Shown here: one piece after another, positions 33,853 through 43,300 of the stretch
Numbering within the stretch: the first letter of the stretch is position 1
Layout of the letters: each line of letters opens with the position of its first letter
Position numbers and translations under genes: made by a program
NCBI RefSeq assembly: GCF_001457035.1
Contig: NZ_KQ758617.1
Span: 248,001-312,000 of the forward strand
Direction of reading: 5' to 3'
Length of the DNA: 64,000 nt
DNA from: Fictibacillus enclensis
GTDB taxonomy: Bacteria; Bacillota; Bacilli; Bacillales; Fictibacillaceae
Notes under the pieces: model-generated
The model's database searches: none
What the model saw: the letters and a program-made list of their open reading frames with translations, nothing else
Told to the model about the DNA's origin: nothing

Positions 33853-35001
33853 ATGAAAATTACAGGATATGAATTGTTTCAGGTGCCGCCGCGCTGGCTG
33901 TTTTTAAAAATTACCACGGATGAAGGAGTCGTGGGCTGGGGAGAGCCGGTCATTGAGGGGCGTGCAGCCACGGTTAAGACAGCGGTTGAAGAATTGATGG
34001 AATACTTGATGGGCAAAGATCCGATGCATATAGAGGATCATTGGAACCTGATGTACCGGGCAGGCTTCTACCGGGGAGGCCCAATCATGATGAGTGCCAT
34101 TGCGGGTATTGATCAGGCGCTCTGGGACATAAAAGGAAAGTATTTTAACGCTCCTGTCCATCAGCTGCTTGGCGGAAAATGCCGTGATTCCATCAAGGTG
34201 TATTCATGGATTGGCGGAGACCGGCCAGCAGAGGTGGGTCTTGCTGCCAAAAAGGCACAGGCTGCCGGATTTAAAGCAGTGAAGATGAACGGAGCGGAAG
34301 AGCTTCAATATATTGATTCGTATGACAAAGTGGATAAAATTCTGGAAACCGTTGCCACGGTCAGAGAAGCAGTTGGACCGCAGTTTGGAATTGGTTTGGA
34401 TTTTCACGGACGTGTGCACAAACCGATGGCCAAGCTGCTGGCAAAAGAGCTTGAAGTCTATAAGCCTATGTTTATCGAAGAGCCGGTCCTTCCTGAAAAC
34501 AATGAAGCGCTGCGCGAGATTGCGAGAGCTACTTCCATTCCAATCGCCACAGGGGAAAGGATGTTTTCCAAATGGGATTTTAAGCCACTGCTGATTGATG
34601 GATATGTTGATATTATTCAGCCGGATCTATCCCATGCCGGGGGAATCACAGAGTGCAAGAAAATCATGTCGATGGCTGAAGCGTTTGATGTGGCGGCTGC
34701 TCCGCACTGCCCGCTGGGCCCGATCGCACTGGCATCCTGCCTGCAGGTGGATGCAACCTGCCATAATGCGTTTATTCAGGAACAGAGCCTTGGTATCCAT
34801 TATAACGAAGGCAGTGACATTCTCGATTATATCGTGGACCGTTCCGTCTTTCATTATGAGGAAGGCTATGTCAAGATTCCTGATGGGCCAGGCTTAGGCA
34901 TCGAAATCAATGAAGACCATGTCAGAAAGATGGCCGAGGAAGGTCACAACTGGAGGAATCCGGTTTGGCGGCATAAGGACGGCAGTATTGCAGAATGGTG
35001 A
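33853..35001 (+). CDS. dgoD: D-galactonate dehydratase
   Basis: The 382-residue enolase-superfamily enzyme has the same length as E. coli DgoD. It shares the key segments [89 protein letters not shown] and [15 protein letters not shown]. These carry the three metal-binding acids and the His pair for beta-elimination. It turns D-galactonate into 2-keto-3-deoxygalactonate. GGGGGATGAGATC precedes the ATG, 15 bases after kdgA. Confidence 0.92.
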   Translation: MKITGYELFQVPPRWLFLKITTDEGVVGWGEPVIEGRAATVKTAVEELMEYLMGKDPMHIEDHWNLMYRAGFYRGGPIMMSAIAGIDQALWDIKGKYFNAPVHQLLGGKCRDSIKVYSWIGGDRPAEVGLAAKKAQAAGFKAVKMNGAEELQYIDSYDKVDKILETVATVREAVGPQFGIGLDFHGRVHKPMAKLLAKELEVYKPMFIEEPVLPENNEALREIARATSIPIATGERMFSKWDFKPLLIDGYVDIIQPDLSHAGGITECKKIMSMAEAFDVAAAPHCPLGPIALASCLQVDATCHNAFIQEQSLGIHYNEGSDILDYIVDRSVFHYEEGYVKIPDGPGLGIEINEDHVRKMAEEGHNWRNPVWRHKDGSIAEW

Positions 35002-35018
35002 GAATCTCACCATTCTTT
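34992..35018 (+). terminator. Hairpin at the dgoD stop
   Basis: AGAATGGTGAG-AAT-CTCACCATTCT plus TTG. The stop codon lies in the stem. The T run is short, so it probably attenuates rather than ends transcription before the transporter gene. Confidence 0.55.
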
Positions 35019-35026
35019 GCCTGATC

Positions 35027-35040
35027 TGTAAGCGCTTCAT
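35027..35040. promoter_or_regulatory. Weak cre-like box between dgoD and the transporter gene
   Basis: TGTAAGCGCTTCAT matches the CcpA box at 12 of 14 positions; the final CA is missing. It may be chance. Confidence 0.25.
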
Positions 35041-35060
35041 CAAAGAAAGGGGTTTGCATC

Positions 35061-36395
35061 ATGTACGAACAAAAGAAGGAAAGGCGTACAAGGGCGAGGT
35101 ACGGGGTTCTTGCTCTTGTTTTTATAAATGTCATCATTAACTATATGGACAGAAGCAATATCTCGGTTGCCGCGACTTCTATGGGAAAAGACCTTGCGTT
35201 AAGTTCAGTGCAATTAGGCTTGATTTTTTCAGCGTTTGGCTGGGCCTATTCCGCCCTTCAAATCCCGGGAGGATGGATGGTTGACCGTTTTGGCCCGAGA
35301 GTAATGTATGCTTTAAGTTTATGTACATGGTCAATCGCCACCTTATTTCAGGGATTCACGAAGGGGTTTGCCGGTCTGTTCGGCCTCAGGCTTGCGACAG
35401 GAGCGTTTGAAGCCCCGGCATTTCCGACGAATAACCGGATCGTCACCAGCTGGTTTCCGGACAAAGAACGTGCTTCAGCCGTTGCCATGTATACGTCCGG
35501 CCAATTTGTGGGTCTGGCATTTCTGACACCGGTACTTGCCACCATCCAGCATTATACAGGATGGAGAGGGCTGTTCATCATTACCGGGATCATCGGTATT
35601 GTCTGGTCCCTCGTCTGGTATGCGGTTTATCGGGATCCCAATAAAAGCAGAAAAGTAAACAAGGAAGAACTGTCTTATATAGAACAAGGCGGAGGACTGG
35701 TCAATCCAAAAGGCAAAGAGAATCAGGAAAAAGAGAAGCTGAAATGGAGCGATTTGAAAGAAACCTTATCCCACCGAAAGCTTTGGGGCATTTATCTCGG
35801 CCAGTTTGCTGTCAATTCCACCCTCTGGTTTTTTCTGACCTGGTTCCCTACTTATCTGGTGGAATACAGGGGATTGGATTTTATTAAATCTGGTTTTCTG
35901 GCTTCTCTTCCGTTCCTTGCCGCATTTGTCGGTGTTCTGATCTCAGGATTTGTTTCGGATTACATGGCCAAGCGGGGAGTATCCATGGGTGTTGCGCGGA
36001 AAACACCGATTATTACAGGGCTTCTTTTATCCATCGCCATTATTGGAGCAAATTATGTCGACAATACAGCGATGATCATCTTTTTCATGACCATTGCCTT
36101 CTTCGGAAACGGTCTGGCATCCATTACATGGTCGCTTGTTTCCCAGATCGCGCCTCAGCGTCTGGTCGGGCTGACTGGCGGGGTTTTCAACTTTATCGGA
36201 AGTCTCGCATCCATCATTGTTCCGATTGCCATCGGATACTTGGCGAAAGGCGGAAACTTTGCGCCGGCACTGGTCTTCATTGGCGTTCTGGCGCTGTTTG
36301 GCGCGTTATCTTATATTCTTTTGGTTGGAAAAGTGGAGAGAATCGCAGAAAAAGGCGATGGTGGGAAACGTCCAAATCTATCTCATCAAGCATAG
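35061..36395 (+). CDS. dgoT: MFS sugar acid transporter (DgoT-like, ACS family)
   Basis: The 444-residue protein has 12 predicted membrane helices. It carries anion:cation symporter signatures: FINVIINYMDRSNISVAATS, GWMVDRFGPRVMYALSL, GAFEAPAFPTNNRIVTSWFP and GNGLASITWSLVSQIAPQRLVGLTGG-type sequence in helix 10. AAAGAAAGGGG precedes the ATG. As the last gene of the dgo operon it most likely imports D-galactonate with protons. It is followed by a strong terminator. Confidence 0.85.
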   Translation: MYEQKKERRTRARYGVLALVFINVIINYMDRSNISVAATSMGKDLALSSVQLGLIFSAFGWAYSALQIPGGWMVDRFGPRVMYALSLCTWSIATLFQGFTKGFAGLFGLRLATGAFEAPAFPTNNRIVTSWFPDKERASAVAMYTSGQFVGLAFLTPVLATIQHYTGWRGLFIITGIIGIVWSLVWYAVYRDPNKSRKVNKEELSYIEQGGGLVNPKGKENQEKEKLKWSDLKETLSHRKLWGIYLGQFAVNSTLWFFLTWFPTYLVEYRGLDFIKSGFLASLPFLAAFVGVLISGFVSDYMAKRGVSMGVARKTPIITGLLLSIAIIGANYVDNTAMIIFFMTIAFFGNGLASITWSLVSQIAPQRLVGLTGGVFNFIGSLASIIVPIAIGYLAKGGNFAPALVFIGVLALFGALSYILLVGKVERIAEKGDGGKRPNLSHQA

Positions 36396-36399
36396 ATAG

Positions 36400-36430
36400 A
36401 AAAAAGGCAGCGGTCATCGCTGCCTTTTTT
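36400..36430. terminator. Bidirectional terminator between dgoT and the amidohydrolase gene
   Basis: AAAAAAGGCAGCG-GTCAT-CGCTGCCTTTTTT. Confidence 0.9.
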
Positions 36431-36438
36431 CTATGATT

Positions 36439-37590
36439 CTACTTTTCTTTTGAACGATCATAAACAATAGTACCATTGATAATGGTCATTTCTACCATGC
36501 TCCGGGCATCAAACGGATCGCCATCCCAAATGACCACATCGGCGTCCTTTCCTTTCTCAAGGGAACCCACCCGGTCCTCCACCCCGAGATGTTTGGCAGC
36601 ATTCAAGGTAATGGCCAACCAGGCGGTTTCCAGATCCAGACCGTGTTTAACAGCACTGATCGCGCTCAAAATCAAGCTGTCGATTCCCACTACTGGATGA
36701 TCGGTGGTGATGGATACCGTCACCCCGGCTTCGTTCAGCTCTTTGAGCGTATGCCATCCTTTGTCAGCCAGTTCAATCTTGCTTCGTGTGGAAAGGGTCG
36801 GGCCGACAGAAACACGCACATCATGTTCTGCGATATAGGATGCAATCTGATGGCCCTCAGTACAATGCTCAATCGTCAGGTCAAATCCAAATTCCCTTGC
36901 CAGCCGGAGAATCGTGGCGATGTCATCTGCACGGTGGGCATGTGCCCGAATAGGTATTTCCTTTTTCAGGACTTTGATGAGCTGTTCGGTTCCTAAATCA
37001 GGTGTGAGCTCTTCACCCTGCTCAAGCTTTTTTAAAGCATGGTGCGCCGCTTTCATCTCCTTGCGAAACAGAGCTGCAATGCCCATTCGGGTAACCGGCG
37101 CTTTACCTTTTCCTCCATAAAAACGTTTGGGGTTTTCCCCGAATGCCGCCTTCATACCGGAAGGATTGCGGATGACCATTTGATCAATAACCGTTCCGGC
37201 CGTTTTAAGGACCACCATTTCTCCCCCGATAACATTGGCGCTGCCCGGCATCACCTGAACAGTAGTCACACCGGCTTTCCGGGCGTCTTCAAATCCTTGC
37301 TCGTTAGGATTAATTCCGTCGATTGCCCGCACATACGGAGTTACAGGATTGCTCGTCTCATTGTAATCGTGCCCCGCTGGGCCGATACCCTCTTCATGAA
37401 TTCCCAGATGTGTATGTACATCGATCAAGCCAGGCGTTACAAATTTCCCTTCTGCATCGAGAACAGTTCCTGTTTCTGGAAGGTCGATGACTTTACCGAT
37501 GCCGGCGATTTTTCCTTGATCCAGCAGAACATCCCCTTTATAAATCATTCCTGTACCGGTCATGAGCATTCCATTTTTGATCAAAAGCAT
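36439..37590 (-). CDS. Metal-dependent amidohydrolase (imidazolonepropionase/prolidase-like)
   Basis: The 383-residue protein has the amidohydrolase composite: an N-terminal beta segment (IKNGMLMTGTGMIYKGDVLL), the HxH site in LIDVHTHLG, His in RAHAHRADDI and TIEHCTEGH, and the metal Asp in SITTDHPVVG. The closing part is GSLEKGKDADVVIWDGDPF. Homologues include imidazolonepropionase-like and Xaa-Arg/prolidase dipeptidases, so the substrate is unsure. It is divergent from the Lrp/AsnC gene and the peptidase operon, which suggests a peptide or amino acid derivative. Confidence 0.8.
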   Translation of the reverse strand: MLLIKNGMLMTGTGMIYKGDVLLDQGKIAGIGKVIDLPETGTVLDAEGKFVTPGLIDVHTHLGIHEEGIGPAGHDYNETSNPVTPYVRAIDGINPNEQGFEDARKAGVTTVQVMPGSANVIGGEMVVLKTAGTVIDQMVIRNPSGMKAAFGENPKRFYGGKGKAPVTRMGIAALFRKEMKAAHHALKKLEQGEELTPDLGTEQLIKVLKKEIPIRAHAHRADDIATILRLAREFGFDLTIEHCTEGHQIASYIAEHDVRVSVGPTLSTRSKIELADKGWHTLKELNEAGVTVSITTDHPVVGIDSLILSAISAVKHGLDLETAWLAITLNAAKHLGVEDRVGSLEKGKDADVVIWDGDPFDARSMVEMTIINGTIVYDRSKEK

Positions 37591-37719
37591 GACAAAAATC
37601 CTCTCTTTTCAATTTTTTTCAAGAAATACTTGAATAAATATTCTGAAAAAATTATACTATTTAAAAATTACTCATTTCAATACAATTTTCTGAAAAAAGT
37701 ATAGTTTTTAGGTAATGAA

Positions 37720-37733
37720 TACTAATAATAGTA
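37720..37733. promoter_or_regulatory. Dyad operator between divergent amidohydrolase and Lrp-type genes
   Basis: TACTA-ATAA-TAGTA is a perfect dyad in an AT-rich 190-base divergent region. It is a plausible Lrp/AsnC site. Confidence 0.35.
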
Positions 37734-37780
37734 CTAAATTAGTGATCTTTTGAAGTTTTTTATTACTGAAGGGTGGAAAT

Positions 37781-38233
37781 ATGGTGTCGGTGGAAATTAT
37801 TGATACTCTGGATAAGGGAATTATTAAACTTTTATCCAAGGATGGAAGAATGTCATTTACAGAGATTTCGAATCGTTTAAATGTAACCGAGAAGACCGTT
37901 CGTTCCCGGTACAACAACCTTGTGGAAAATAACATACTCGAGGTCGTTGGAGTGGTTAACCCGATTTCTCTGGGTGTTAAGGTAGGAGCGATCATTCAGA
38001 TCAGTGTGGTTCCACCAAATATGGATCAAACCATTCAGCAATTGAGCGACATTACCGGCATCCGGTTTATTACATTAACGTCTGGTGAGTATCAATTGCT
38101 CGTTCAGGCAAACGTCAGGGATTATGAGGAGATTACCGAGATTGTAAAAAGCATTCATCAACTTCCGGGTATCAACAAAAGCAATGTGATTTTACAGATG
38201 GATGTGTATAAAAATTCATTTGAATATATTTAA
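37781..38233 (+). CDS. Lrp/AsnC family transcriptional regulator
   Basis: The 150-residue protein has an N-terminal helix-turn-helix (DTLDKGIIKLLSKDGRMSFTEISNRLNVTEKTVRSRYNNL-type region). A C-terminal RAM domain (about 70-145) binds amino acids and forms octamers. GGGTGGAAAT precedes the ATG. It lies between the divergent amidohydrolase and the peptidase operon and probably senses an amino acid produced by them. Confidence 0.85.
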   Translation: MVSVEIIDTLDKGIIKLLSKDGRMSFTEISNRLNVTEKTVRSRYNNLVENNILEVVGVVNPISLGVKVGAIIQISVVPPNMDQTIQQLSDITGIRFITLTSGEYQLLVQANVRDYEEITEIVKSIHQLPGINKSNVILQMDVYKNSFEYI

Positions 38234-38289
38234 GGCCTCCGGGTCTTTTTTATATCAGCATCAGGTTCAGAAAACCTGGAATTCGTCGT

Positions 38290-38445
38290 ATGAAAAAGCA
38301 ACACGCACATTCAGCGGTACGGGCGGCTCAACTGGATATGGAAGCTTCGCTGGCCGAAAGAAAGCCATTCTTTGCCTCTATTTTGCTTGGAATAGGAACA
38401 GGATTCAGTACGGTATCCATACTCTTGCTTATGATTCAACACTAG
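38290..38445 (+). CDS. 51-residue protein with C-terminal membrane helix
   Basis: The frame from ATG 38290 has a basic/amphipathic first half (KKQHAHSAVRAAQLDMEASL) and a hydrophobic end (FFASILLGIGTGFSTVSILLLMIQ) as in tail-anchored small proteins. The ribosome binding site is poor (CTGGA, 9 bases away). The frame is open upstream to the Lrp gene end. It lies between the regulator and the S9 peptidase gene in the same direction. Existence as a real gene is likely but not proven. Confidence 0.45.
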   Translation: MKKQHAHSAVRAAQLDMEASLAERKPFFASILLGIGTGFSTVSILLLMIQH

Positions 38446-38470
38446 AACGATACAGAGAGAAGGAGTAAAC

Positions 38471-40474
38471 ATGAAACAGGGAGTAAAGGCTGAAGATCTA
38501 TACCGTTTGCGGTTTGTGAGCGATCCACAAATTTCACCAGATGGGGATAGGGTTGCTTATGTTGCAAAACGGATCAATCAGGACAAAGACTATGAATCTC
38601 ATCTTTATATTTGCGGGTTTAATTCCGGTGCTTCTCTTCAGTGGACGAACGGTTGCCAAAAGGATTCCAGTCCCCGATGGTCTCCGGATGGCAAAACGCT
38701 GGCTTTTGTATCGGACAGGAGCGGCAAGAACCAAGTTTGGCTTATCTCTTCGGAAGGCGGCGAAGCAGTTCAGCTGACCAGCAGTACTCAAGGAGCGGGG
38801 AGCCCGGTATGGTCTCCGGATGGAAAGTCCCTCCTGGTGACAGTGACGGTGGGAGAGGAAATAGAAGAGGAAAACGCACTAAAGCCATTGGAAGTCACAC
38901 ACCTGAAATATAAAGCGGATGGAAAAGTCTTGCTTAACGAAGCATACAGCCAGCTTGTGCACATTAATCTGGAGACAAAGGAAGAATTACAGCTGACTGA
39001 TGGTGCCCATCAACATTTTGACGCAGCATGGTCGCCCGATGGACAAAAAATCGCATATTGTAAAAGCCGGGGGCAGAGGGAAACGATTTCGTATGCTTCA
39101 GATCTTTTTGTTCGAACAATGAACGGAAAAGAAGCACGGATTAATCAAGAAACAGGCTCCTTTACCGATCCGGTCTGGTCAACAGACGGAGAACACCTGG
39201 CGTTTTTGGGGCAAACGTTTGAATATGGCAGTGCAACACTAGGAGATGTTTACACAGCTGAGGTGGAGAGCGGGAAGGTCTTGTGCCTGACCGGGGAATT
39301 CGATGATCATGCCGGAGATGCGATGGTTGGTGATATGCACTTTGGACATCCTTCGCCAAAACCATTCTGGTCAAAGGACGGAAAAGGGCTTTATTTCATT
39401 GCAAGCTGTGAAGGCAATGCTTCTCTTCATTATGTCTCGATGGAAGGAGAAGTCTCACAGATTACTCAGCAAAAATGCCATCTGTATGGCTACAGCATGG
39501 ATGTAGAAAATGATTATGCCGTTTTCGCGGCAAGCTCTCCGACTGTGCCGGGAGATTTGTTTTATGCTTCGCTGTCCAATTTGAGCGAAGAAGTAAGACT
39601 GACGGATGTGAATGAGGAGCTGCTCTCAAGTATTTCCCTTTCACAGCCTGAGGAATTTACATTTATTAATGATGAGGGCTTTAGGGTGCAAAGCTGGCTT
39701 TTGAAGCCGCCTCACTACACAGAGGGTAGCAAGTATCCGATGGTGCTCGAAATTCACGGCGGCCCTCATGCCATGTACGGCAATACCTTTTTTCATGAAC
39801 TGCAGCTGTTGGCAGCTTCCGGCTATGTGGTGCTGTACAGCAATCCGAGGGGGAGCTATGGCTACGGCCAGCAGTTTGTAAAAGCGTGCATGGAGGATTA
39901 TGGAGGCGGTGACTACCGCGATTTAATGGCAGCCGTAGACCATGTGATAACGCACTGTGATTTTGTGGATCCTGATCAGCTTGTGGTTACCGGCGGCAGC
40001 TACGGCGGTTATATGACCAACTGGATCGTGGGGCATACCTCCCGGTTTAAGGCTGCTGTCACCCAGCGCTCCATCTCCAACTGGCTGAGCTTTTACGGTG
40101 TCAGCGATATTGGCTACTATTTTACAAAATGGGAGATTGGAAATCATCTGTGGGAAGACCCTGAGAAGCTGTGGCAGCATTCTCCTTTACGCCTGAGCAG
40201 CAAGGTGGAAACCCCACTTCTCATTTTGCATGGTGAAGAAGATTTCCGATGTCCGATCGAACAGGGTGAGCAATTATTCATTGCCTTAAAACAGCAGGGA
40301 AAACCTGTTAAATTTGTCCGGTTTCCAAAGTCCGACCATAATCTTTCACGAAACGGAGACCCGGGATTAAGGGTGAACCGCCTCCAGTATATTGTAAGCT
40401 GGTTTGATGATCATCTTGGCCAGGCGGAGCAAGGGGGGAGTTTGCATGAAAACATTGCTGCTGACAGGATTTGA
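38471..40474 (+). CDS. S9 family peptidase (YuxL-like acylaminoacyl/oligopeptidase)
   Basis: The 667-residue serine peptidase has two parts. Residues 1-390 form a beta-propeller with repeated WSPDG motifs (WSPDGKTLAFVSD, WSPDGKSLLV, WSPDGQKIAY, WSTDGEHLAF). The C-terminal alpha/beta-hydrolase has the nucleophile Ser510 in GGSYGGYMTNW, Asp in HGEEDFRCP and His in KSDHNLSRNG. Relatives release N-acylated or free N-terminal residues from short peptides in the cytoplasm. AGAAGGAG precedes the start. It overlaps pcp by 29 bases. Confidence 0.9.
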   Translation: MKQGVKAEDLYRLRFVSDPQISPDGDRVAYVAKRINQDKDYESHLYICGFNSGASLQWTNGCQKDSSPRWSPDGKTLAFVSDRSGKNQVWLISSEGGEAVQLTSSTQGAGSPVWSPDGKSLLVTVTVGEEIEEENALKPLEVTHLKYKADGKVLLNEAYSQLVHINLETKEELQLTDGAHQHFDAAWSPDGQKIAYCKSRGQRETISYASDLFVRTMNGKEARINQETGSFTDPVWSTDGEHLAFLGQTFEYGSATLGDVYTAEVESGKVLCLTGEFDDHAGDAMVGDMHFGHPSPKPFWSKDGKGLYFIASCEGNASLHYVSMEGEVSQITQQKCHLYGYSMDVENDYAVFAASSPTVPGDLFYASLSNLSEEVRLTDVNEELLSSISLSQPEEFTFINDEGFRVQSWLLKPPHYTEGSKYPMVLEIHGGPHAMYGNTFFHELQLLAASGYVVLYSNPRGSYGYGQQFVKACMEDYGGGDYRDLMAAVDHVITHCDFVDPDQLVVTGGSYGGYMTNWIVGHTSRFKAAVTQRSISNWLSFYGVSDIGYYFTKWEIGNHLWEDPEKLWQHSPLRLSSKVETPLLILHGEEDFRCPIEQGEQLFIALKQQGKPVKFVRFPKSDHNLSRNGDPGLRVNRLQYIVSWFDDHLGQAEQGGSLHENIAADRI

Positions 40475-41096
40475 GCCTTTTTTGGAGCACCCGTTCAATC
40501 CGGCGGAATATATTGTCCGCCAACTGAACCGAAAACAAATCGGCTCCTATCAAGTTGCGGGAAAAGTGTTGCCCGTAGATTACAGAAGGTCGGCTCTTGA
40601 GCTGCTCGATCACTATGAAGCGCTGCAGCCGGATGCTGTTATGATGCTCGGTCTGGCGGCAGGGCGAAACCGGATTACGCCTGAACGGATTGCGATCAAT
40701 ATCAATGACGGGCCAAACGATAATTCGGGCGCAGAGATGACGGATGTTCCGATTGCGGGGGATGGGCCAGCGGCGTATTTTTCAACACTTCCTGTCAGAA
40801 AATTTGTAAACCTGTTAAATGAAAGAGGATTTCCTGCTGAATTATCGAATACAGCAGGTGCCTACCTTTGTAATAATGTCATGTACAGTATGCTTCATCA
40901 CATACATAAGGTGAAGCACAGTATTCCTGCAGGGTTTATACATGTTCCTCCGTCAAACGAGCTGGCGGTGAATGATCGCCGGTTGTCCGGTTGGCCGAAG
41001 GAAAACTTGCAAAAAGGCATTGAAATTCTCATTGAATCCTTGGATCAAAAAATAGCGGGAGATGAACGCACATGGAAAAGCTATACGACAGACTGA
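40446..41096 (+). CDS. pcp: Pyrrolidone-carboxylate peptidase
   Basis: The 216-residue C15 peptidase removes N-terminal pyroglutamate. Its triad is Glu in TPERIAININD (about 79), Cys142 in GAYLCNNVMY and His in AGFIHVPPS. The N-terminus KTLLLTGFEPFLEHPFNPAE is typical. ATG 40446 lies 10 bases after GGGGGGAG inside the end of the S9 peptidase gene, and pcp itself overlaps the next gene by 25 bases. The three enzymes are therefore translated as a tight unit. Confidence 0.93.
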   Translation: MKTLLLTGFEPFLEHPFNPAEYIVRQLNRKQIGSYQVAGKVLPVDYRRSALELLDHYEALQPDAVMMLGLAAGRNRITPERIAININDGPNDNSGAEMTDVPIAGDGPAAYFSTLPVRKFVNLLNERGFPAELSNTAGAYLCNNVMYSMLHHIHKVKHSIPAGFIHVPPSNELAVNDRRLSGWPKENLQKGIEILIESLDQKIAGDERTWKSYTTD

Positions 41097-42277
41097 AGGA
41101 ATGCTATCCGGAAATGGTGGAAATACGAAGACATCTGCATGAACATCCGGAGCTTTCGTTTGAGGAAGTGGAAACCCCGAAATACATTGCCGCTTATCAT
41201 GAAAAATTAGGCCATGAAGTTCGCACGGAGGTTGGCGGAAGAGGAGTAGTCGCTGTCTTAAGAGGCGGGAAACCGGGAAAAACCGTTGCACTCCGGGCAG
41301 ATTTCGATGCACTTCCCATTCAGGAAGAAAATGACGTAGAATACAAATCCAAAGTGGACGGAATAATGCACGCCTGCGGCCATGACGGGCATACGGCTAC
41401 GCTTCTGGTCCTCGCAAAGGTGCTGAATGGCATGAGGGACGAGCTTGAAGGCAACATTGTGTTCATCCATCAGCATGCCGAGGAGCTCGCTCCCGGAGGG
41501 GCCATTGCCATGATTGAAGATGGCTGCCTTGATGGCGTGGATGTCATTTTTGGCACCCACCTTTGGGCGGTTACGCCGTATGGCCATATTCAGCACAGGA
41601 CAGGTCCTTTTATGGCTGCCGCTGATAAGTTTGATTTTGTGATCCAGGGCAAAGGAGGACACGGGGCGCAACCTCACCTCACAAAGGATGCGGTTGTGAT
41701 CGGTTCGCAGCTGGTAATGAATCTGCAGCAGCTGGTCAGCCGCCGGGTAAATCCGCTGGATTCCGCTGTATTGTCCATTGGCCGGTTTGAAGCAATTAAT
41801 GCGTTTAACGTAATTGCCGATACGGCCAAGATCACCGGAACCGTACGTACCTTTAAAGAGAATGTGCGGGATTTGATGGAACGGGAAATTGAGCGGGTGG
41901 GAAAAGGAACCTGCCTAACAGCTGATGCAGAGTATACGTTATCGTATCAGCGGGGTTATCCGCCGGTTGTGAATCATAAGGATGAGACCGATTTTGTAGC
42001 GAGAGTGGCCGGGGATGTGCCGGGAGTAACCGCCGTCGTGGAATGTGAACCTGATATGGGCGGCGAGGATTTTGCTTACTATCTTCAGCATGTGAAGGGC
42101 ACCTTTTTTTACACCGGCGCACAGGATGCAAGCCGTGATGAAATGTATCCGCACCACCATCCAAAGTTTAACATTGATGAGCGTGCGATGCTTGTGGCAG
42201 CCAACACCCTTGGAGCAGCTGCGGTGACATTTTTAAAAGAAGCTGCCATTAAGGAAGAAACAACCGTAAAAAAGTAA
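41072..42277 (+). CDS. M20 amidohydrolase (N-acyl amino acid deacylase/hippurate hydrolase type)
   Basis: The 401-residue M20D enzyme has HLHEHPELSFEE at the N-terminus, LRADFDALPIQEEN, the metal Cys/His in GIMHACGHDGH, Glu pair in FIHQHAEELAPGG, GKGGHGAQPHLTKDA in the lid domain and MGGEDFAYYLQHVKGTFFYTG near the end. Such enzymes split N-acyl-amino acids. As the last gene of the unit it could act on the N-acyl amino acids released by the S9 peptidase. GGGAGATG precedes the ATG. Confidence 0.9.
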   Translation: MEKLYDRLKECYPEMVEIRRHLHEHPELSFEEVETPKYIAAYHEKLGHEVRTEVGGRGVVAVLRGGKPGKTVALRADFDALPIQEENDVEYKSKVDGIMHACGHDGHTATLLVLAKVLNGMRDELEGNIVFIHQHAEELAPGGAIAMIEDGCLDGVDVIFGTHLWAVTPYGHIQHRTGPFMAAADKFDFVIQGKGGHGAQPHLTKDAVVIGSQLVMNLQQLVSRRVNPLDSAVLSIGRFEAINAFNVIADTAKITGTVRTFKENVRDLMEREIERVGKGTCLTADAEYTLSYQRGYPPVVNHKDETDFVARVAGDVPGVTAVVECEPDMGGEDFAYYLQHVKGTFFYTGAQDASRDEMYPHHHPKFNIDERAMLVAANTLGAAAVTFLKEAAIKEETTVKK

Positions 42278-42286
42278 GACAGCAGG

Positions 42287-42332
42287 AAGCTGGAATGCAT
42301 CAGGGGAGTTTAATATGCATTCCAGCTTTTTC
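42287..42332 (+). terminator. Terminator of the peptidase operon
   Basis: AAGCTGGAATGCAT and ATGCATTCCAGCTT form a perfect 14-bp stem followed by TTTTTC. Confidence 0.85.
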
Positions 42333-42439
42333 TTGCTTGCTTTGTACCCATTCATCGTCTTTAATAAAACTATAGGAATGCTTTTAGTACCAAAGGAAAT
42401 AGCGACGTCTTGTAAAATACAAAGTAAGGAGCATATCCC

Positions 42440-43282
42440 ATGGAAAAAATATATAAAGATGAAATTACTTCATATATTGTCGGAAACAGGGAAGATTTTC
42501 ACAGCAAATTGTTAAGCAAGGCAGACGGAGTAGCCTCCAAAATCAGTGAAATCTTGCAAAAAGGCAATATTGATTTGCTGAAGAATGCGGAGAAGCTTGT
42601 TCAGTTTGTGGTGGAAAACAGGGAAGCGGAGCTGACCGCTTTTGCCAGGCAAGAAGGAATTGCATGGGCCGAGCATTCGTTGACGCTTCAATTTAAACTG
42701 GAATGGGTCCATGCTATCCGCAGGACGATCTGGGGTTATTTAAAGGATTACGATGAAGAAGAAAATGCCCATCTTTCCATTTCTGAATTCAGAAAGCTCA
42801 TTTATCAGATGGAAAAGCAAATCAATGACAGCCTGGACCAATTTCTCAATAGCTTTTTTATCAGTTATTCCGAATATAAAGACGAATTGATTAACTCCCA
42901 GCGTAAAACGGTTGAGCATTTGTCGGTTCCCATTATTCCGCTCAGCGCTCATGTCGCTGTTCTTCCTCTTATCGGGATTATTGACGTATACCGTATGTAT
43001 ACGATTGAAGAAAAAGTATTAACCGACATCGCCAGGCTGAAGATCAAGACACTTATACTTGATCTCTCCGGGATTACCGATATGGATATGGAAGTGATTC
43101 ATCACTTCCAAAAGGTGCTTGATGGCACTTCGCTTATGGGATGCAAAGCAGTGATTACCGGGTTGCGGCCCGAGCTGGTGAGAAAAATGATACAGCTGGG
43201 TGTAACCTTTGATGACAAGGCAGAAATGAAGGGGACACTGCAGCAAACACTTCCTGAATATTACAAACCCGAACTATTCTAG
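42440..43282 (+). CDS. RsbR-type stressosome protein (N-terminal globin-like plus STAS)
   Basis: The 280-residue protein has a helical N-terminal sensor part of about 150 residues and a C-terminal STAS domain (about 160-275). The STAS domain has PIIPLSAHVAVLPLIGIIDVYR, LILDLSGITDMDMEVIHHF and CKAVITGLRPELVRKMIQLG. This is the layout of RsbR paralogues, which form the stressosome with RsbS and RsbT and control sigma-B. In other RsbR proteins the helix starts IDT or VDT, with Thr phosphorylated by RsbT; here it is MDM. AAGGAGC precedes the start. No RsbS or RsbT gene is near. Confidence 0.85.
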   Translation: MEKIYKDEITSYIVGNREDFHSKLLSKADGVASKISEILQKGNIDLLKNAEKLVQFVVENREAELTAFARQEGIAWAEHSLTLQFKLEWVHAIRRTIWGYLKDYDEEENAHLSISEFRKLIYQMEKQINDSLDQFLNSFFISYSEYKDELINSQRKTVEHLSVPIIPLSAHVAVLPLIGIIDVYRMYTIEEKVLTDIARLKIKTLILDLSGITDMDMEVIHHFQKVLDGTSLMGCKAVITGLRPELVRKMIQLGVTFDDKAEMKGTLQQTLPEYYKPELF

Positions 43283-43300
43283 GAAAGACGGAGGCAGCTA

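Noticed and set aside
37039-37704. 221-codon frame opposite the amidohydrolase gene
   Set aside because: Shadow of the minus-strand gene; it extends into the AT-rich promoter region.
38202-38468. 88-codon frame after the Lrp gene
   Set aside because: Another frame (38290-38445) encodes a more credible small membrane protein; this one has scattered composition and no ribosome binding site.
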